Made by a program: the position numbers and the translations under genes. This document shows positions 1 to 7,558 of a stretch of 64,000 bases of DNA, one piece after another; positions within the stretch are counted from its first letter, which is position 1; each line of letters starts with the position of its first letter. Source of the stretch: Streptomyces tsukubensis (GTDB lineage Bacteria > Actinomycetota > Actinomycetes > Streptomycetales > Streptomycetaceae); NCBI RefSeq assembly GCF_003932715.1, contig NZ_CP020700.1, positions 6,718,501-6,782,500 of the forward strand, written 5' to 3'. A model generated the notes under the pieces. It was not told the DNA's origin. It made no database searches and saw nothing but the letters and a program-made list of their open reading frames with translations.

Positions 1-47
1 CCCATGATGCCGAGTCCTATCCAGGCCACCGAGGGCAGTGTGCTCAT
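1..47 (-). CDS. glxR: 2-hydroxy-3-oxopropionate (tartronate semialdehyde) reductase, 5' fragment
   Basis: Only the start of this minus-strand gene is inside the window. It reads MSTLPSVAWIGLGIMG, the beta-alpha-beta opening of the 3-hydroxyisobutyrate dehydrogenase superfamily with the GLGIMG dinucleotide-binding loop. A GAAAGG-like ribosome site lies about 9 bases upstream of the ATG. It follows hydroxypyruvate isomerase with a 105-bp gap. In the glyoxylate carboligase route this enzyme reduces tartronate semialdehyde to D-glycerate using NAD(P)H. The superfamily is clear; the exact substrate is inferred from the hyi neighbour, because the catalytic part lies outside the window. Confidence 0.8.
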   Translation of the reverse strand, partial: MSTLPSVAWIGLGIM

Positions 48-152
48 GAGGGTGTGCCTTTCTGGCAGCGGGACGGTGGTGCGTCCGGGGGTGCGGGGCG
101 GGGAAGAGGTGCGGGTACGGCGCCCGGGGTACGGGCCGGGGCCGCGCCGGGG

Positions 153-992
153 TCAGCGGGCGGCGCGGGCCTCCCGGGGCAGCCAGTCGAAGCTCGCCGC
201 GCTCGGCCCGTCGCCCGGCTTGTACTCCAGGCCGACCCAGCCGTCGTATCCGGCGGCCGCCAGCCGGTCCAGCAGCTGCTCCAGGGGGAGCGAACCCGTC
301 CCGGGGGCGCCCCGGCCCGGATTGTCGGCGATCTGCACATGGCCGATGCGGTCCGCGTACGCGTCGATCGCCGCGCCGATGTCCTCGCCGTTCATCGACA
401 GGTGGTACACGTCGAGGAGGAACTCCGCGTTCGCCAGCCCCGTCGCGGCATTCACCTTGTCGGCCACCTCGACCGCCGCCGCGGCGGTGACCAGCGGATA
501 GTCGGGGGACTCCGGCCGGTTGAGGGTTTCGACCAGCAGGGTCGCGCCGATCCCGTCGGCCGCCCGGGCCGCCGACGCCAGATTCTCCAGCGCCAGGGCG
601 TCCTGGACCGAGGCGTCGACCCCGGGCACCCGGTTTCCGTACAGCGCGTTGAGCGCCCGGCAGCCCACGGAGGCCGCGAAACCGGCCGCCACCTCCACAT
701 TGGCGCGGAAACGCGCGGACTCCTCACCGGGGACGGACAGCGCACCCCGGTCCGGCCCCGGGAGCTGCCCGGCGTAGAAGTTCAGCCCCACGAGCCGGGT
801 GCCCGCCTCGTCGAGCGCCCGCTTCAGCGCGTCGAGTTCGGCGGCGGGCGGTGTCGGGGTGTCGGGCCACGGCCACCACAGCTCGACCGCCGTGAAACCC
901 GCGGCCGCGGCGGCCGCGGGGCGGTCGAGGAGCGGGAGCTCGGTGAAGAGGATCGACAGGTTCACATCGAATCGGTGGCCGGAGTAGCCCAT
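153..992 (-). CDS. hyi: Hydroxypyruvate isomerase-like TIM-barrel protein
   Basis: This 279-residue protein belongs to the xylose-isomerase-like TIM-barrel family of hydroxypyruvate isomerases, which interconvert hydroxypyruvate and tartronate semialdehyde in glyoxylate use. Visible hallmarks are the start RFDVNLSILFTELP, VELWWPW near residue 37, LLVETLNRP with a likely metal-binding Glu near 155, LLDVYH near 193, GHVQIADNPGR, and VGLEYKP near the end. The length is normal for the family (about 260-280). It is the first gene of an apparent minus-strand unit with the reductase gene downstream. A GGAAGGGG stretch upstream of the ATG is a weak, slightly distant ribosome site. A motif shared with aceB lies 26-51 bp upstream. 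Confidence 0.9.
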   Translation of the reverse strand: MGYSGHRFDVNLSILFTELPLLDRPAAAAAAGFTAVELWWPWPDTPTPPAAELDALKRALDEAGTRLVGLNFYAGQLPGPDRGALSVPGEESARFRANVEVAAGFAASVGCRALNALYGNRVPGVDASVQDALALENLASAARAADGIGATLLVETLNRPESPDYPLVTAAAAVEVADKVNAATGLANAEFLLDVYHLSMNGEDIGAAIDAYADRIGHVQIADNPGRGAPGTGSLPLEQLLDRLAAAGYDGWVGLEYKPGDGPSAASFDWLPREARAAR

Positions 993-1017
993 CAGGCGCC
1001 GCGCCCCTTCCGTATGG

Positions 1018-1043
1018 TGGAAGTAAGTTTCTGCTCAATGGAA
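1018..1043 (+). promoter_or_regulatory. Candidate operator shared with aceB
   Basis: The 26-bp segment reads TGGA-N4-AGTTTC-N7-TGGAA. The same pattern, with the same spacing and the same orientation relative to its gene, lies upstream of aceB at 25466-25491. TGGAA/TTTC half-sites resemble those of IclR-family operators in enterobacteria (TGGAA-N5-TTCCA; established for E. coli IclR). It ends 26 bp before the hyi start codon. That it is a regulator site for glyoxylate-consuming genes is inference. Confidence 0.55.
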
Positions 1044-1191
1044 GCGTGCTGGTGGTGCCCGGGGCTTGTCAAGGGGGCTCGCACCTCCGGCCCGCGGGGG
1101 CCGCCCGGGTCGGCTAGGGTCGGCTCGCGGTGGCCGGACGGGCCGGGCCGCACGTCAGGGCAGGTGCGGCGGGGTGGGGAGAGTGCGCGGG

Positions 1192-1443
1192 ATGCGGCTG
1201 AGAGTGGAGTTCACGACCGAACCCTTCGACCTGGACGAAGCGCCCCCGCATGCCGTGGTCGCCAGGGAGGTGATCCTCGGCGCCGAGCTGGATGCCGTGG
1301 ACGTCGGGCCCTTCGGCAATACGGCGGAAGGGCGGGCCGAAGCGGTGCTCGGAGCCGTGGACGCCCTGCTGCGCCGTTCGCTGGAGGCCGGTGCGACGCG
1401 GATATCCCTCCAGGTGAACGTGGTGCCGGGGGAGGGGCGGTGA
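1192..1443 (+). CDS. Thiamine-binding (MTH1187/YkoF-type) small protein
   Basis: The 83-residue protein MRLRVEFTTEPFDLDEAPPH... has the compact alpha/beta layout of the MTH1187 (DUF77) thiamine-binding family, with the conserved stretch VDVGPFGNTAEG near residue 40 and a final beta strand TRISLQVNVV. The family is usually about 95-100 residues, so this is slightly short. The ATG at 1192 was chosen because the upstream extension is low-complexity Arg/Gly-rich translation. Its stop overlaps the GTG start of the next gene by the GTGA pattern, so the two are probably translated together. Function beyond ligand binding is unknown. Confidence 0.65.
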   Translation: MRLRVEFTTEPFDLDEAPPHAVVAREVILGAELDAVDVGPFGNTAEGRAEAVLGAVDALLRRSLEAGATRISLQVNVVPGEGR

Positions 1444-1955
1444 AGCCGCGGCCCGAGGCGCGCCCGCCCGCGGCCGCCGGACCTGCGGAGTCCGCGGCGG
1501 GCTCGGGCGCTTCGGACGCCGCGGGCGCCCAGGAGGTGCCGGGCGGCGCGGCCCCTTCCGGCGGTCCGGGTGCTTCGGGTGCTTCGGGTGTGGAGCATCC
1601 GCTGGCGCGGGCGGTCGGACCGCTCGTCGACGCCATGGGCGCCGAACTGGTCCGCCCCGAACTGGCCGGGCCCGACGATGTGGTGCTCGCCTGGGAGGGG
1701 CGCGATGTGCTCGCCGTCAGGCTGCCGCAGCTCTCCGACTCCCTCGACCGCATCCTGGCCGCGCTGGAACGCACCCACGGCATGCCGCTCGCTCAGCTCG
1801 ACCGCAAGGAGAAGCAGCGGGTGGTACGGAATCTGGAGGCACGCGGAGCCTTCGCCGTCCGCCACGGCGTGGAGACCGTCGCGGGGGCGCTCGGGGTCAG
1901 CCGCTTCACCGTCTACAACTACCTCAACAGGGAGAACGCCTCCAGAGGTGGCTGA
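1440..1955 (+). CDS. YheO/DauR-like HTH regulator with short PAS-like region
   Basis: This 171-residue protein starts at a GTG that overlaps the previous stop, behind a GGAGGGGCG ribosome site. The first ~50 residues are Ala/Pro/Gly-rich and probably disordered. Residues ~55-110 (HPLARAVGPLVDAMGAELVRPEL...) resemble a shortened PAS-like sensor. Residues ~115-170 match the C-terminal HTH of YheO/DauR regulators: DRKEKQRVVRNLEARGAFAV, then VAGALGVSRFTVYNYLN, where the last segment is the recognition helix. It lies between hyi and the uricate operon, and a strong hairpin follows its stop. Its target genes are unknown; nearby purine/glyoxylate genes are the simple guess. Confidence 0.7.
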   Translation: MKPRPEARPPAAAGPAESAAGSGASDAAGAQEVPGGAAPSGGPGASGASGVEHPLARAVGPLVDAMGAELVRPELAGPDDVVLAWEGRDVLAVRLPQLSDSLDRILAALERTHGMPLAQLDRKEKQRVVRNLEARGAFAVRHGVETVAGALGVSRFTVYNYLNRENASRGG

Positions 1956-1981
1956 TCCGGGCCCGGAGATCGGGTGAACAC

Positions 1982-2013
1982 CGGCCGTCGTCCGAGTCTT
2001 CGGACGGCGGCCG
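1982..2013 (+). terminator. Hairpin terminator after the HTH gene
   Basis: A 14-bp stem (1982-1995 pairing with 2000-2013) contains a single G-U wobble and closes on the four-base loop GTCT. It begins 27 bp after the stop of the HTH gene. No U-tract follows, as is common for Streptomyces terminators. It separates this unit from the uraD promoter. Confidence 0.75.
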
Positions 2014-2053
2014 CGGTATGCGTCGGGACGGTGAACGCACGGCGAACGAACTT

Positions 2054-2095
2054 TTCAACAAACTGTTGACCTTCCGTGGTGGAGCGCGTTAGCTA
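2054..2095 (+). promoter_or_regulatory. Candidate promoter of the uraD operon with AllR-type palindrome
   Basis: The palindrome TTCAACAAACTGTTGAC (2054-2070) has arms TTCAAC and GTTGAC with 5 of 6 positions matching. It overlaps a candidate -35 box TTGACC (2066-2071); 18 bp further on is a candidate -10 box TAGCTA (2090-2095). A nearly identical palindrome lies before allantoinase at 28986-29002. Repression of the ureide operon by the IclR-family protein encoded at 27.9-28.7 kb is a plausible inference. Confidence 0.65.
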
Positions 2096-2143
2096 TGCGC
2101 AGCCCGACCAGAAAATGCTGCGAGCAAGAGCACGGAGGTACCC

Positions 2144-2722
2144 GTGACATCGCGTCCACAGCGCCTTCCGGATCCCGGCGGAGCAACCGGCTCCCCGGGC
2201 GGACCCGCCCAAGTTCCCGAGGGCCTCAACCGGTTCAACTCCGCTTCTGAACAGGCCGCGAGCGCCGCACTCCACGAGGTCTGCGCCGTGAGGGCCTGGG
2301 GCAGCGCGATGCTCGCCCGCCGCCCGTACCCGACCGTCGGCGAACTGCTCGCCGCCGGCGACGCGGCCACGGCGGCACTGACGGCGGACGGCCTCGCCGA
2401 GGCGGTGGCGGGGCATCCGCCGATCGGCCGACCCCGCCCCGGCGATCCGGTCTCGGCGCGCGAACAGCGCGGTACGGCCGGGGCATCGGACGCACTCAAG
2501 GCCGAACTGCTGGAGCTGAACCTCGCCTACCAGGAGAAGTTCGGCCAGGTCTTTCTGATCTGCGCCACCGGACGCACCGGGGAGCAGCTCCGGGACGCGG
2601 CCCGGGACCGGATCGGCAACACGCCCGAGCGGGAACGGGAGATCGTCCGCACCGAGCTGGCCGGAATCAACCGGCTCCGGCTCGCCCGGCTCGTACAGCC
2701 GCAGCCGCCTTCGGACAGCTGA
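2144..2722 (+). CDS. uraD: 2-oxo-4-hydroxy-4-carboxy-5-ureidoimidazoline (OHCU) decarboxylase
   Basis: This 192-residue enzyme performs the last step from urate to S-allantoin by decarboxylating OHCU. The family motif HPPIGRP begins at residue 91 with its catalytic His, followed by SAREQRG near 105 (the conserved Glu) and the helix NLAYQEKFGQVFLICATGR. Residues 1-25 are a proline/glycine-rich leader that the family does not need. The GTG start at 2144 is preceded by a good ACGGAGG site. It heads the run uraD-uraH-uricase-deaminase, so the pathway genes are in reverse reaction order. The TTCAAC palindrome upstream suggests ureide control. Confidence 0.93.
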   Translation: MTSRPQRLPDPGGATGSPGGPAQVPEGLNRFNSASEQAASAALHEVCAVRAWGSAMLARRPYPTVGELLAAGDAATAALTADGLAEAVAGHPPIGRPRPGDPVSAREQRGTAGASDALKAELLELNLAYQEKFGQVFLICATGRTGEQLRDAARDRIGNTPEREREIVRTELAGINRLRLARLVQPQPPSDS

Positions 2723-2947
2723 CGGCAAGGCGCCGGAGCCCTGCCCCGGGCCCGTACCGCAGGCAGGACCGGAACGGGCGCATGACCCGGCCCCGACCGA
2801 GCGCGTTACCGGAGCGGGCCGGGCACCCGCCCCGGACCCGACGGACGGGCGGTGCCCGCCGCGGCCACCACCCCTGCCCGCCCGGCGGCCCGTCGGTCCA
2901 GCAGCCCATCGACGGCCTACCGGAACCTCCGAGGGAAGCGAAGGCGC

Positions 2948-3346
2948 ATGAGTACGCAGACCACCGCGTCGGTGTCCACCCACATCCTGGACACCAGTGT
3001 CGGACGCCCCGCGGCGGGCGTCCCCGTCCGGCTGTCGGCCCGGTCCGCCGAACAGGGCCCGTGGACCGAGGTCGGCGCATCGGCCACCGACGCCGACGGC
3101 CGCTGCAAGGACCTCCCGGCACCGCCGGAGGGCACCATCCTCGTCCGCCTCGAATTCGGCACCGAGGAGTACTTCCTGACCGGCCGAGCCGAGTCGCAGC
3201 GGCACGCCCCCGAGCACCGGACCGGCGGCCCGGGCCCGGTGTTCTTCCCCGAGGTGGCGATCGTCTTCGCCGTCGAGGCGGGCGAGCACTACCACGTACC
3301 GCTGCTGCTCAACCCGTTCGGCTACTCCGTCTACCGAGGGAGCTAG
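2948..3346 (+). CDS. uraH: 5-hydroxyisourate hydrolase (transthyretin-like)
   Basis: This 132-residue transthyretin-related enzyme hydrolyses 5-hydroxyisourate, the product of uricase, to OHCU. The N-terminal signature STHILDTSVGRPAAGVPV with its catalytic His and the C-terminal YRGS tetrapeptide, the two family hallmarks, are both present. The ATG at 2948 is chosen over more upstream in-frame starts because it directly precedes the conserved domain and follows a GAGGGAAGCG site. Its stop is 4 bp before the uricase start, so the two genes are closely coupled. Confidence 0.95.
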   Translation: MSTQTTASVSTHILDTSVGRPAAGVPVRLSARSAEQGPWTEVGASATDADGRCKDLPAPPEGTILVRLEFGTEEYFLTGRAESQRHAPEHRTGGPGPVFFPEVAIVFAVEAGEHYHVPLLLNPFGYSVYRGS

Positions 3347-3350
3347 CAAT

Positions 3351-4274
3351 ATGCCCGCCATTCTCGGCCAGAACCAGTACGGCAAAGCGGAGAACCGCGT
3401 GGTGCGGATCGTCCGGGACGGCGACACCCACCACATCAAGGACCTCAACGTCTCCATCGCCCTCAGCGGCGCCATGGACGAGGTCCACTACCACGGCTCC
3501 AATACCGGCGTCCTGCCGACCGACACCACCAAGAACACGGTGTACGCGTTCGCCAAGGAGCACGGCATAGCGTCCGCCGAGCAGTTCGGCATACATCTGG
3601 CCCGCCACTTCGTGACCTCCCAGGACACCATCCACCGGGCCCGGATCCGGATCGAGGAGTACGCCTGGGAGCGGATCCCGCTCCCGGGCGCCGACGCCCG
3701 CCCCGACCGCGCCACGGAGACCGGGCACTCCTTCGTCCGCACGAGGCAGGAGACCCGGCTGGCCCAGATCACCTACGACGGCGACCGCTGGCAGATCGTC
3801 TCCGGGCTCACCGACCTGACCGTGCTGAACTCCACCAACTCCGAGTTCCGGGGGTACGTCAAGGACGCGTACACCACCCTCAAGGAGGCGTACGACCGGA
3901 TTCTGGCCACCGACGTCTCGGCCCGCTGGCGCCACAACTGGACCTCGGACGAACAGGGCATGCCGGACTGGGAGCAGTCGTACGCCCGGACCAAGCAGCA
4001 TCTGCTGGAAGCCTTCGCCGAGACCTACTCCCTCTCGTTGCAGCAGACGCTCTACCAGATGGGTTCACGGGTGATCGACAGCCGGAGCGAGATCGACGAG
4101 ATCCGCTTCTCACTCCCCAACAAGCACCATTTCCTGGTCGACCTCGAACCCTTCGGGCAGAAGAACGACAACGAGGTCTACCTCGCCGCCGACCGGCCCT
4201 ACGGGCTGATCGAGGCGACCGTCCTGCGGGACGGTACCGAGGCCGCCATTCCGGTGGATCTGACCAACCTCTGA
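3351..4274 (+). CDS. uox: Urate oxidase (uricase)
   Basis: The 307-residue, cofactor-free uricase oxidises urate to 5-hydroxyisourate. The expected catalytic residues are visible: Lys12 in GQNQYGKAENRV, Thr60 in LPTDTTKNTVYAF, and a His in LPNKHHFLVDL near residue 259. The two T-fold halves and total length are normal. The ribosome site (GAGGGAGC) lies in the end of uraH. Together with uraD and uraH it completes conversion of urate to S-allantoin, which the allantoinase and allantoicase genes at 29-31.6 kb would then degrade. Confidence 0.96.
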   Translation: MPAILGQNQYGKAENRVVRIVRDGDTHHIKDLNVSIALSGAMDEVHYHGSNTGVLPTDTTKNTVYAFAKEHGIASAEQFGIHLARHFVTSQDTIHRARIRIEEYAWERIPLPGADARPDRATETGHSFVRTRQETRLAQITYDGDRWQIVSGLTDLTVLNSTNSEFRGYVKDAYTTLKEAYDRILATDVSARWRHNWTSDEQGMPDWEQSYARTKQHLLEAFAETYSLSLQQTLYQMGSRVIDSRSEIDEIRFSLPNKHHFLVDLEPFGQKNDNEVYLAADRPYGLIEATVLRDGTEAAIPVDLTNL

Positions 4275-4286
4275 AACGGGGCGAGC

Positions 4287-5663
4287 ATGACGGTTACGCG
4301 CATCGTCATCGAGAACTGCGCCGTCGCGACGGTCGACGCGCACGACACCGAACACGTGAGCGGCCACCTCGTCGTCACCGGCAACCGCATCGAATCCGTG
4401 GGCCCGGGACCGGCTCCCGAAGGGCTCACCGGCGCGGTCCGCCGGATCGACGGCACCGGCTGTCTCGCCACGCCCGGACTGGTCAACACCCACCACCACT
4501 TCTACCAGTGGCTCACCCGGGGACTGGCCACCGACCACAACCTCTTCGACTGGCTGGTCGCGCTCTATCCCACCTGGGCACGGATCGACGAGCCCATGGT
4601 CCGCGCCGCGGCGCAGGGGTCGCTGGCGATGATGGCCCTCGGCGGTGTCACCACGGCGATGGACCACCACTACGTCCACCCGCGCGGCGCCGGGGACCTC
4701 ACCGGCGCCCTCGTCGGCGCCGCCCGCGAGATGGGTGTCCGCTTCACCCTGGCCCGCGGCTCCATGGACCGGGGCGCCTCGGACGGCGGGCTGCCGCCCG
4801 ACTTCGCGGTGGAGACCCTGGACGGCGCCCTGGCCGCCACCGAAGAGGCGATCGACGCCCACCACGATCCGGCTCCGGACGCGATGACCAGGATCGCCGT
4901 CGCCCCCTGCTCGCCCTTCTCCGTCTCCACCGAACTGATGCGGCAGGGGGCCGAACTCGCCCGCCGCAAGGGCGTGCGGCTGCATACGCACGGTTCTGAG
5001 ACCGTGGAGGAGGAACGGTTCTGTAAGGAGCTGTTCGGGATGGGGCCCACCGACTACTTCGCCTCGACCGGGTGGCTCGGCGAGGACGTGTGGATGGCCC
5101 ACTGCGTCCATATGAACGACGCGGACATCGCCGCCTTCGCCCGCACCGGCACGGGGGTGGCGCACTGCCCCTCCTCCAACGCCCGCCTCGGCGCCGGAAT
5201 CGCCCGGGTCCCCGACATGCTGGCCGCGAAGGTCCCCGTCGGTCTCGGTGTCGACGGGACCGCGTCCAACGAGTCCGGCGAGCTGCACACCGAACTCCGC
5301 AACGCGCTGCTGATCAACCGTCTCGGAGCCCACCGGGAAGCCGCACTGAACACACGTCAGGCGCTGCGGCTCGGCACCTACGGCGGCGCCCGGGTGCTGG
5401 GACGCCACCACGAGACCGGTTCGCTGGAACCGGGCAAACTCGCCGACCTGGTGCTGTGGCGGCTGGACACCCTCGCGCACGCCTCCATGGCCGATCCGGT
5501 GGCGGCGCTGGTCCTCGGCGCCCCGGCGCCCGTCGCACTCTCCCTCGTCGACGGCCGCCCCGTCGTCGAGGACGGCCGGCTGGTGACCGTGGACCAGGAG
5601 GCGGTCGCCCGTACCACCCGCGGGGAAGCCCGGCGCCTCGCGGAGATCGCCCGCTCCGGATAA
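4287..5663 (+). CDS. 8-oxoguanine deaminase-family amidohydrolase
   Basis: This 458-residue amidohydrolase (TrzN/AtzB branch) probably deaminates an oxidised or free purine base. Metal-site motifs are in order: NTHHHFYQ (His69 and His71), HTHGSET around residue 232, MAHCVHM near 273, and LGVDGTASNE near 316-325 with the metal-binding Asp. It starts 12 bp after uricase and is probably the last gene of the operon. 8-Oxoguanine deaminase would produce urate, matching the neighbours; Streptomyces homologues next to uricase carry that name. Other purine or triazine substrates cannot be excluded. Confidence 0.85.
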   Translation: MTVTRIVIENCAVATVDAHDTEHVSGHLVVTGNRIESVGPGPAPEGLTGAVRRIDGTGCLATPGLVNTHHHFYQWLTRGLATDHNLFDWLVALYPTWARIDEPMVRAAAQGSLAMMALGGVTTAMDHHYVHPRGAGDLTGALVGAAREMGVRFTLARGSMDRGASDGGLPPDFAVETLDGALAATEEAIDAHHDPAPDAMTRIAVAPCSPFSVSTELMRQGAELARRKGVRLHTHGSETVEEERFCKELFGMGPTDYFASTGWLGEDVWMAHCVHMNDADIAAFARTGTGVAHCPSSNARLGAGIARVPDMLAAKVPVGLGVDGTASNESGELHTELRNALLINRLGAHREAALNTRQALRLGTYGGARVLGRHHETGSLEPGKLADLVLWRLDTLAHASMADPVAALVLGAPAPVALSLVDGRPVVEDGRLVTVDQEAVARTTRGEARRLAEIARSG

Positions 5664-5994
5664 CCGGGCGGGTCCGTCCCGTACCGCCGTACGAGCCCGG
5701 CGGTCCCGGCCTGTTGGCCGCCGTACCACCCTCGTCCTCCCCTCGCTGCTCCTGCTCCTGTGCCTGCTTCCGTTACCGCCCGGGCCCGCCCGGCGGTCCT
5801 TCGCCGTACCCGTCCTCCCCTCCGCCCGGTCCGCTCCTGCGGATCCCCGCCCCCCCCACACACACCCATGAACTCATTCACCACCGCGAAGCCCCACGAG
5901 ATGAACACCACTGCCGCACCAGTGCCGCACCACTCCGTTCCGCCTCCCTGACCTCCACGTCTCCGCCGACGTGCAACCGACCGGAGGAACCGCC
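5664..5994. other. Intergenic, C-rich, no gene seen
   Basis: This gap holds a pyrimidine-rich tract from about 5725 to 5870 and no convincing ORF; a 27-codon ATG frame at 5869 lacks a ribosome site. No TTCAAC palindrome or other recognisable operator was found here, so the permease may be read from the uraD operon or from an unrecognised promoter. Confidence 0.6.
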
Positions 5995-7485
5995 GTGGCC
6001 GCCGAGCCCAGGTTTCACAGCGCGACAAGCGCCGACCGAGCAACGGACTCCCCAGCGGACGGGGCGAGCAAGCACCCCGTCGACGAGACCCTCCCGCCCG
6101 TCAAGCTCTTCACCAGCGGACTCCAGCACGTGGCCGCGATGTACGCGGGCGTGGTCGCACCGCCGATGATCGTCGGCCCCGCGGTCGGCCTCGGCGCCCA
6201 GGACACGGCGTTCCTGATGGGCGCGAGCCTGTTCACCGCGGGTATCGCGACGCTCCTCCAGACCATCGGCTTCTGGAAGATCGGGGCCAGGCTGCCGTTC
6301 GTCAACGGCGTCTCCTTCGCCGGAGTCACGCCCATGGTCGCCATCGGCCGGGACCGCGGCGAGGACGGCATCGCCGTCATCTTCGGCGCGATCATCGTCG
6401 CCGGGATCGTGGGCTTCCTCCTCACCCCTTACTTCTGCAAACTCGTCCGGTTCTTCCCCCCGGTGGTCACCGGCACCGTGATCACCCTGATCGGCCTCTC
6501 CCTGCTGCCCGTCGCCTTCCGCTGGGCCCAGGGCGGCAACCCCGCCGCCGCCGAATACGGTTCGATGCGGAACATCGGCATGGCCGCACTCACCCTCGCC
6601 GTCGTGCTGGCCCTGCGGAAACTGCTCCGCGGCTTCCTCCAGCAGATCGCGATCCTCCTCGGTCTGGCCGTGGGCACCCTCGTCGCCCTTCCGCTCGGGA
6701 TGTCCTCCTTCGACGCCATCCGGGAAGCGGACGTCATCGGCTTCCCCACGCCCTTCCACTTCGGCGGCCCGCAGTTCGAGATCGCCGCCATCGTCTCCCT
6801 GTGCGTGGTGATGCTCGTCTGCATGACGGAGTCCACCGCCGACATGCTGGCGCTCGGCAGGATCGTCGACCGGCCCGCGGACGAGCGGACCATCGAGGGC
6901 GGACTGCGCGCCGACACCCTCGGCAGCGCCCTGAGCCCCCTCTTCAACGGCTTCATGTGCAGCGCCTTCGCCCAGAACGTGGGGCTGGTCGCCATGACCA
7001 AGGTGCGCAGCAGGTTCGTCGTCGCGGCCGCCGGCGGCATCCTGGTCCTGCTGGGGCTCTTCCCCGTCGCCGCGTCCGTCATCGCCCTGGTGCCGCTGCC
7101 GGTGCTCGGCGGGGCGGGCATCGCCCTCTTCGGCACGGTCGCGTCCAGCGGCATCCAGACGCTGGCCTCCGCCGCGCTGGAGAAGGGCGAGAACGCGCTG
7201 ATCGTGGCCGCGGCCGTCGGCATCGGGCTGATACCGATCGCGGCGCCCGACTTCTACCACGCCTTCCCCGAGGATCTGCTGGTCGTCCTCGACTCCGGGA
7301 TATCGACCGGGTGCATCGTGGCGATCGTGCTGAACCTCGCCTTCAACCACCTGGGGAGGAAGGACGGGAACGACGGCGGTACGGAGCCGGGGGAGGACCG
7401 GGAATGCTTCCCGCCGCTTGCGGAGACCGCGGCCGACCGGACACCCCGAGCTTCCGGTTCCGGTGCGGCGGCCGAGGCGGTGTGA
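5995..7485 (+). CDS. NCS2-family nucleobase (uracil/xanthine/urate) permease
   Basis: This ~496-residue protein has about a dozen hydrophobic segments and the NCS2 hallmarks: SGLQHVAAMYAGVVAPPMIVG at the first membrane helix, the QNVGLVAMTKVRSR signature about two-thirds in, and PLPVLGGAGIALFGTVASSG near the end. NCS2 carriers take up a nucleobase with protons; the position beside uricase favours urate or xanthine. The GTG at 5995 was chosen because GGAGG lies 7 bases before it; an earlier in-frame GTG at 5971 overlaps that site. A charged, Pro-rich tail of about 55 residues follows the last helix. Confidence 0.92.
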   Translation: MAAEPRFHSATSADRATDSPADGASKHPVDETLPPVKLFTSGLQHVAAMYAGVVAPPMIVGPAVGLGAQDTAFLMGASLFTAGIATLLQTIGFWKIGARLPFVNGVSFAGVTPMVAIGRDRGEDGIAVIFGAIIVAGIVGFLLTPYFCKLVRFFPPVVTGTVITLIGLSLLPVAFRWAQGGNPAAAEYGSMRNIGMAALTLAVVLALRKLLRGFLQQIAILLGLAVGTLVALPLGMSSFDAIREADVIGFPTPFHFGGPQFEIAAIVSLCVVMLVCMTESTADMLALGRIVDRPADERTIEGGLRADTLGSALSPLFNGFMCSAFAQNVGLVAMTKVRSRFVVAAAGGILVLLGLFPVAASVIALVPLPVLGGAGIALFGTVASSGIQTLASAALEKGENALIVAAAVGIGLIPIAAPDFYHAFPEDLLVVLDSGISTGCIVAIVLNLAFNHLGRKDGNDGGTEPGEDRECFPPLAETAADRTPRASGSGAAAEAV

Positions 7486-7558
7486 CCACAGGGCGCGCCC
7501 GGCGACGCAGGCTCCGTCTCCGGACCCGGTGTCAGACCCCCGTGCGATGCTCGGTGTT

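Noticed and set aside
1066..1191. N-terminal extension of the thiamine-binding protein
   Set aside because: The extension is Arg/Gly-rich and not like the family; the ATG at 1192 begins the conserved fold.
5869..5955. A short ATG frame before the NCS2 permease
   Set aside because: It has no ribosome site or motif and fewer than 30 codons.
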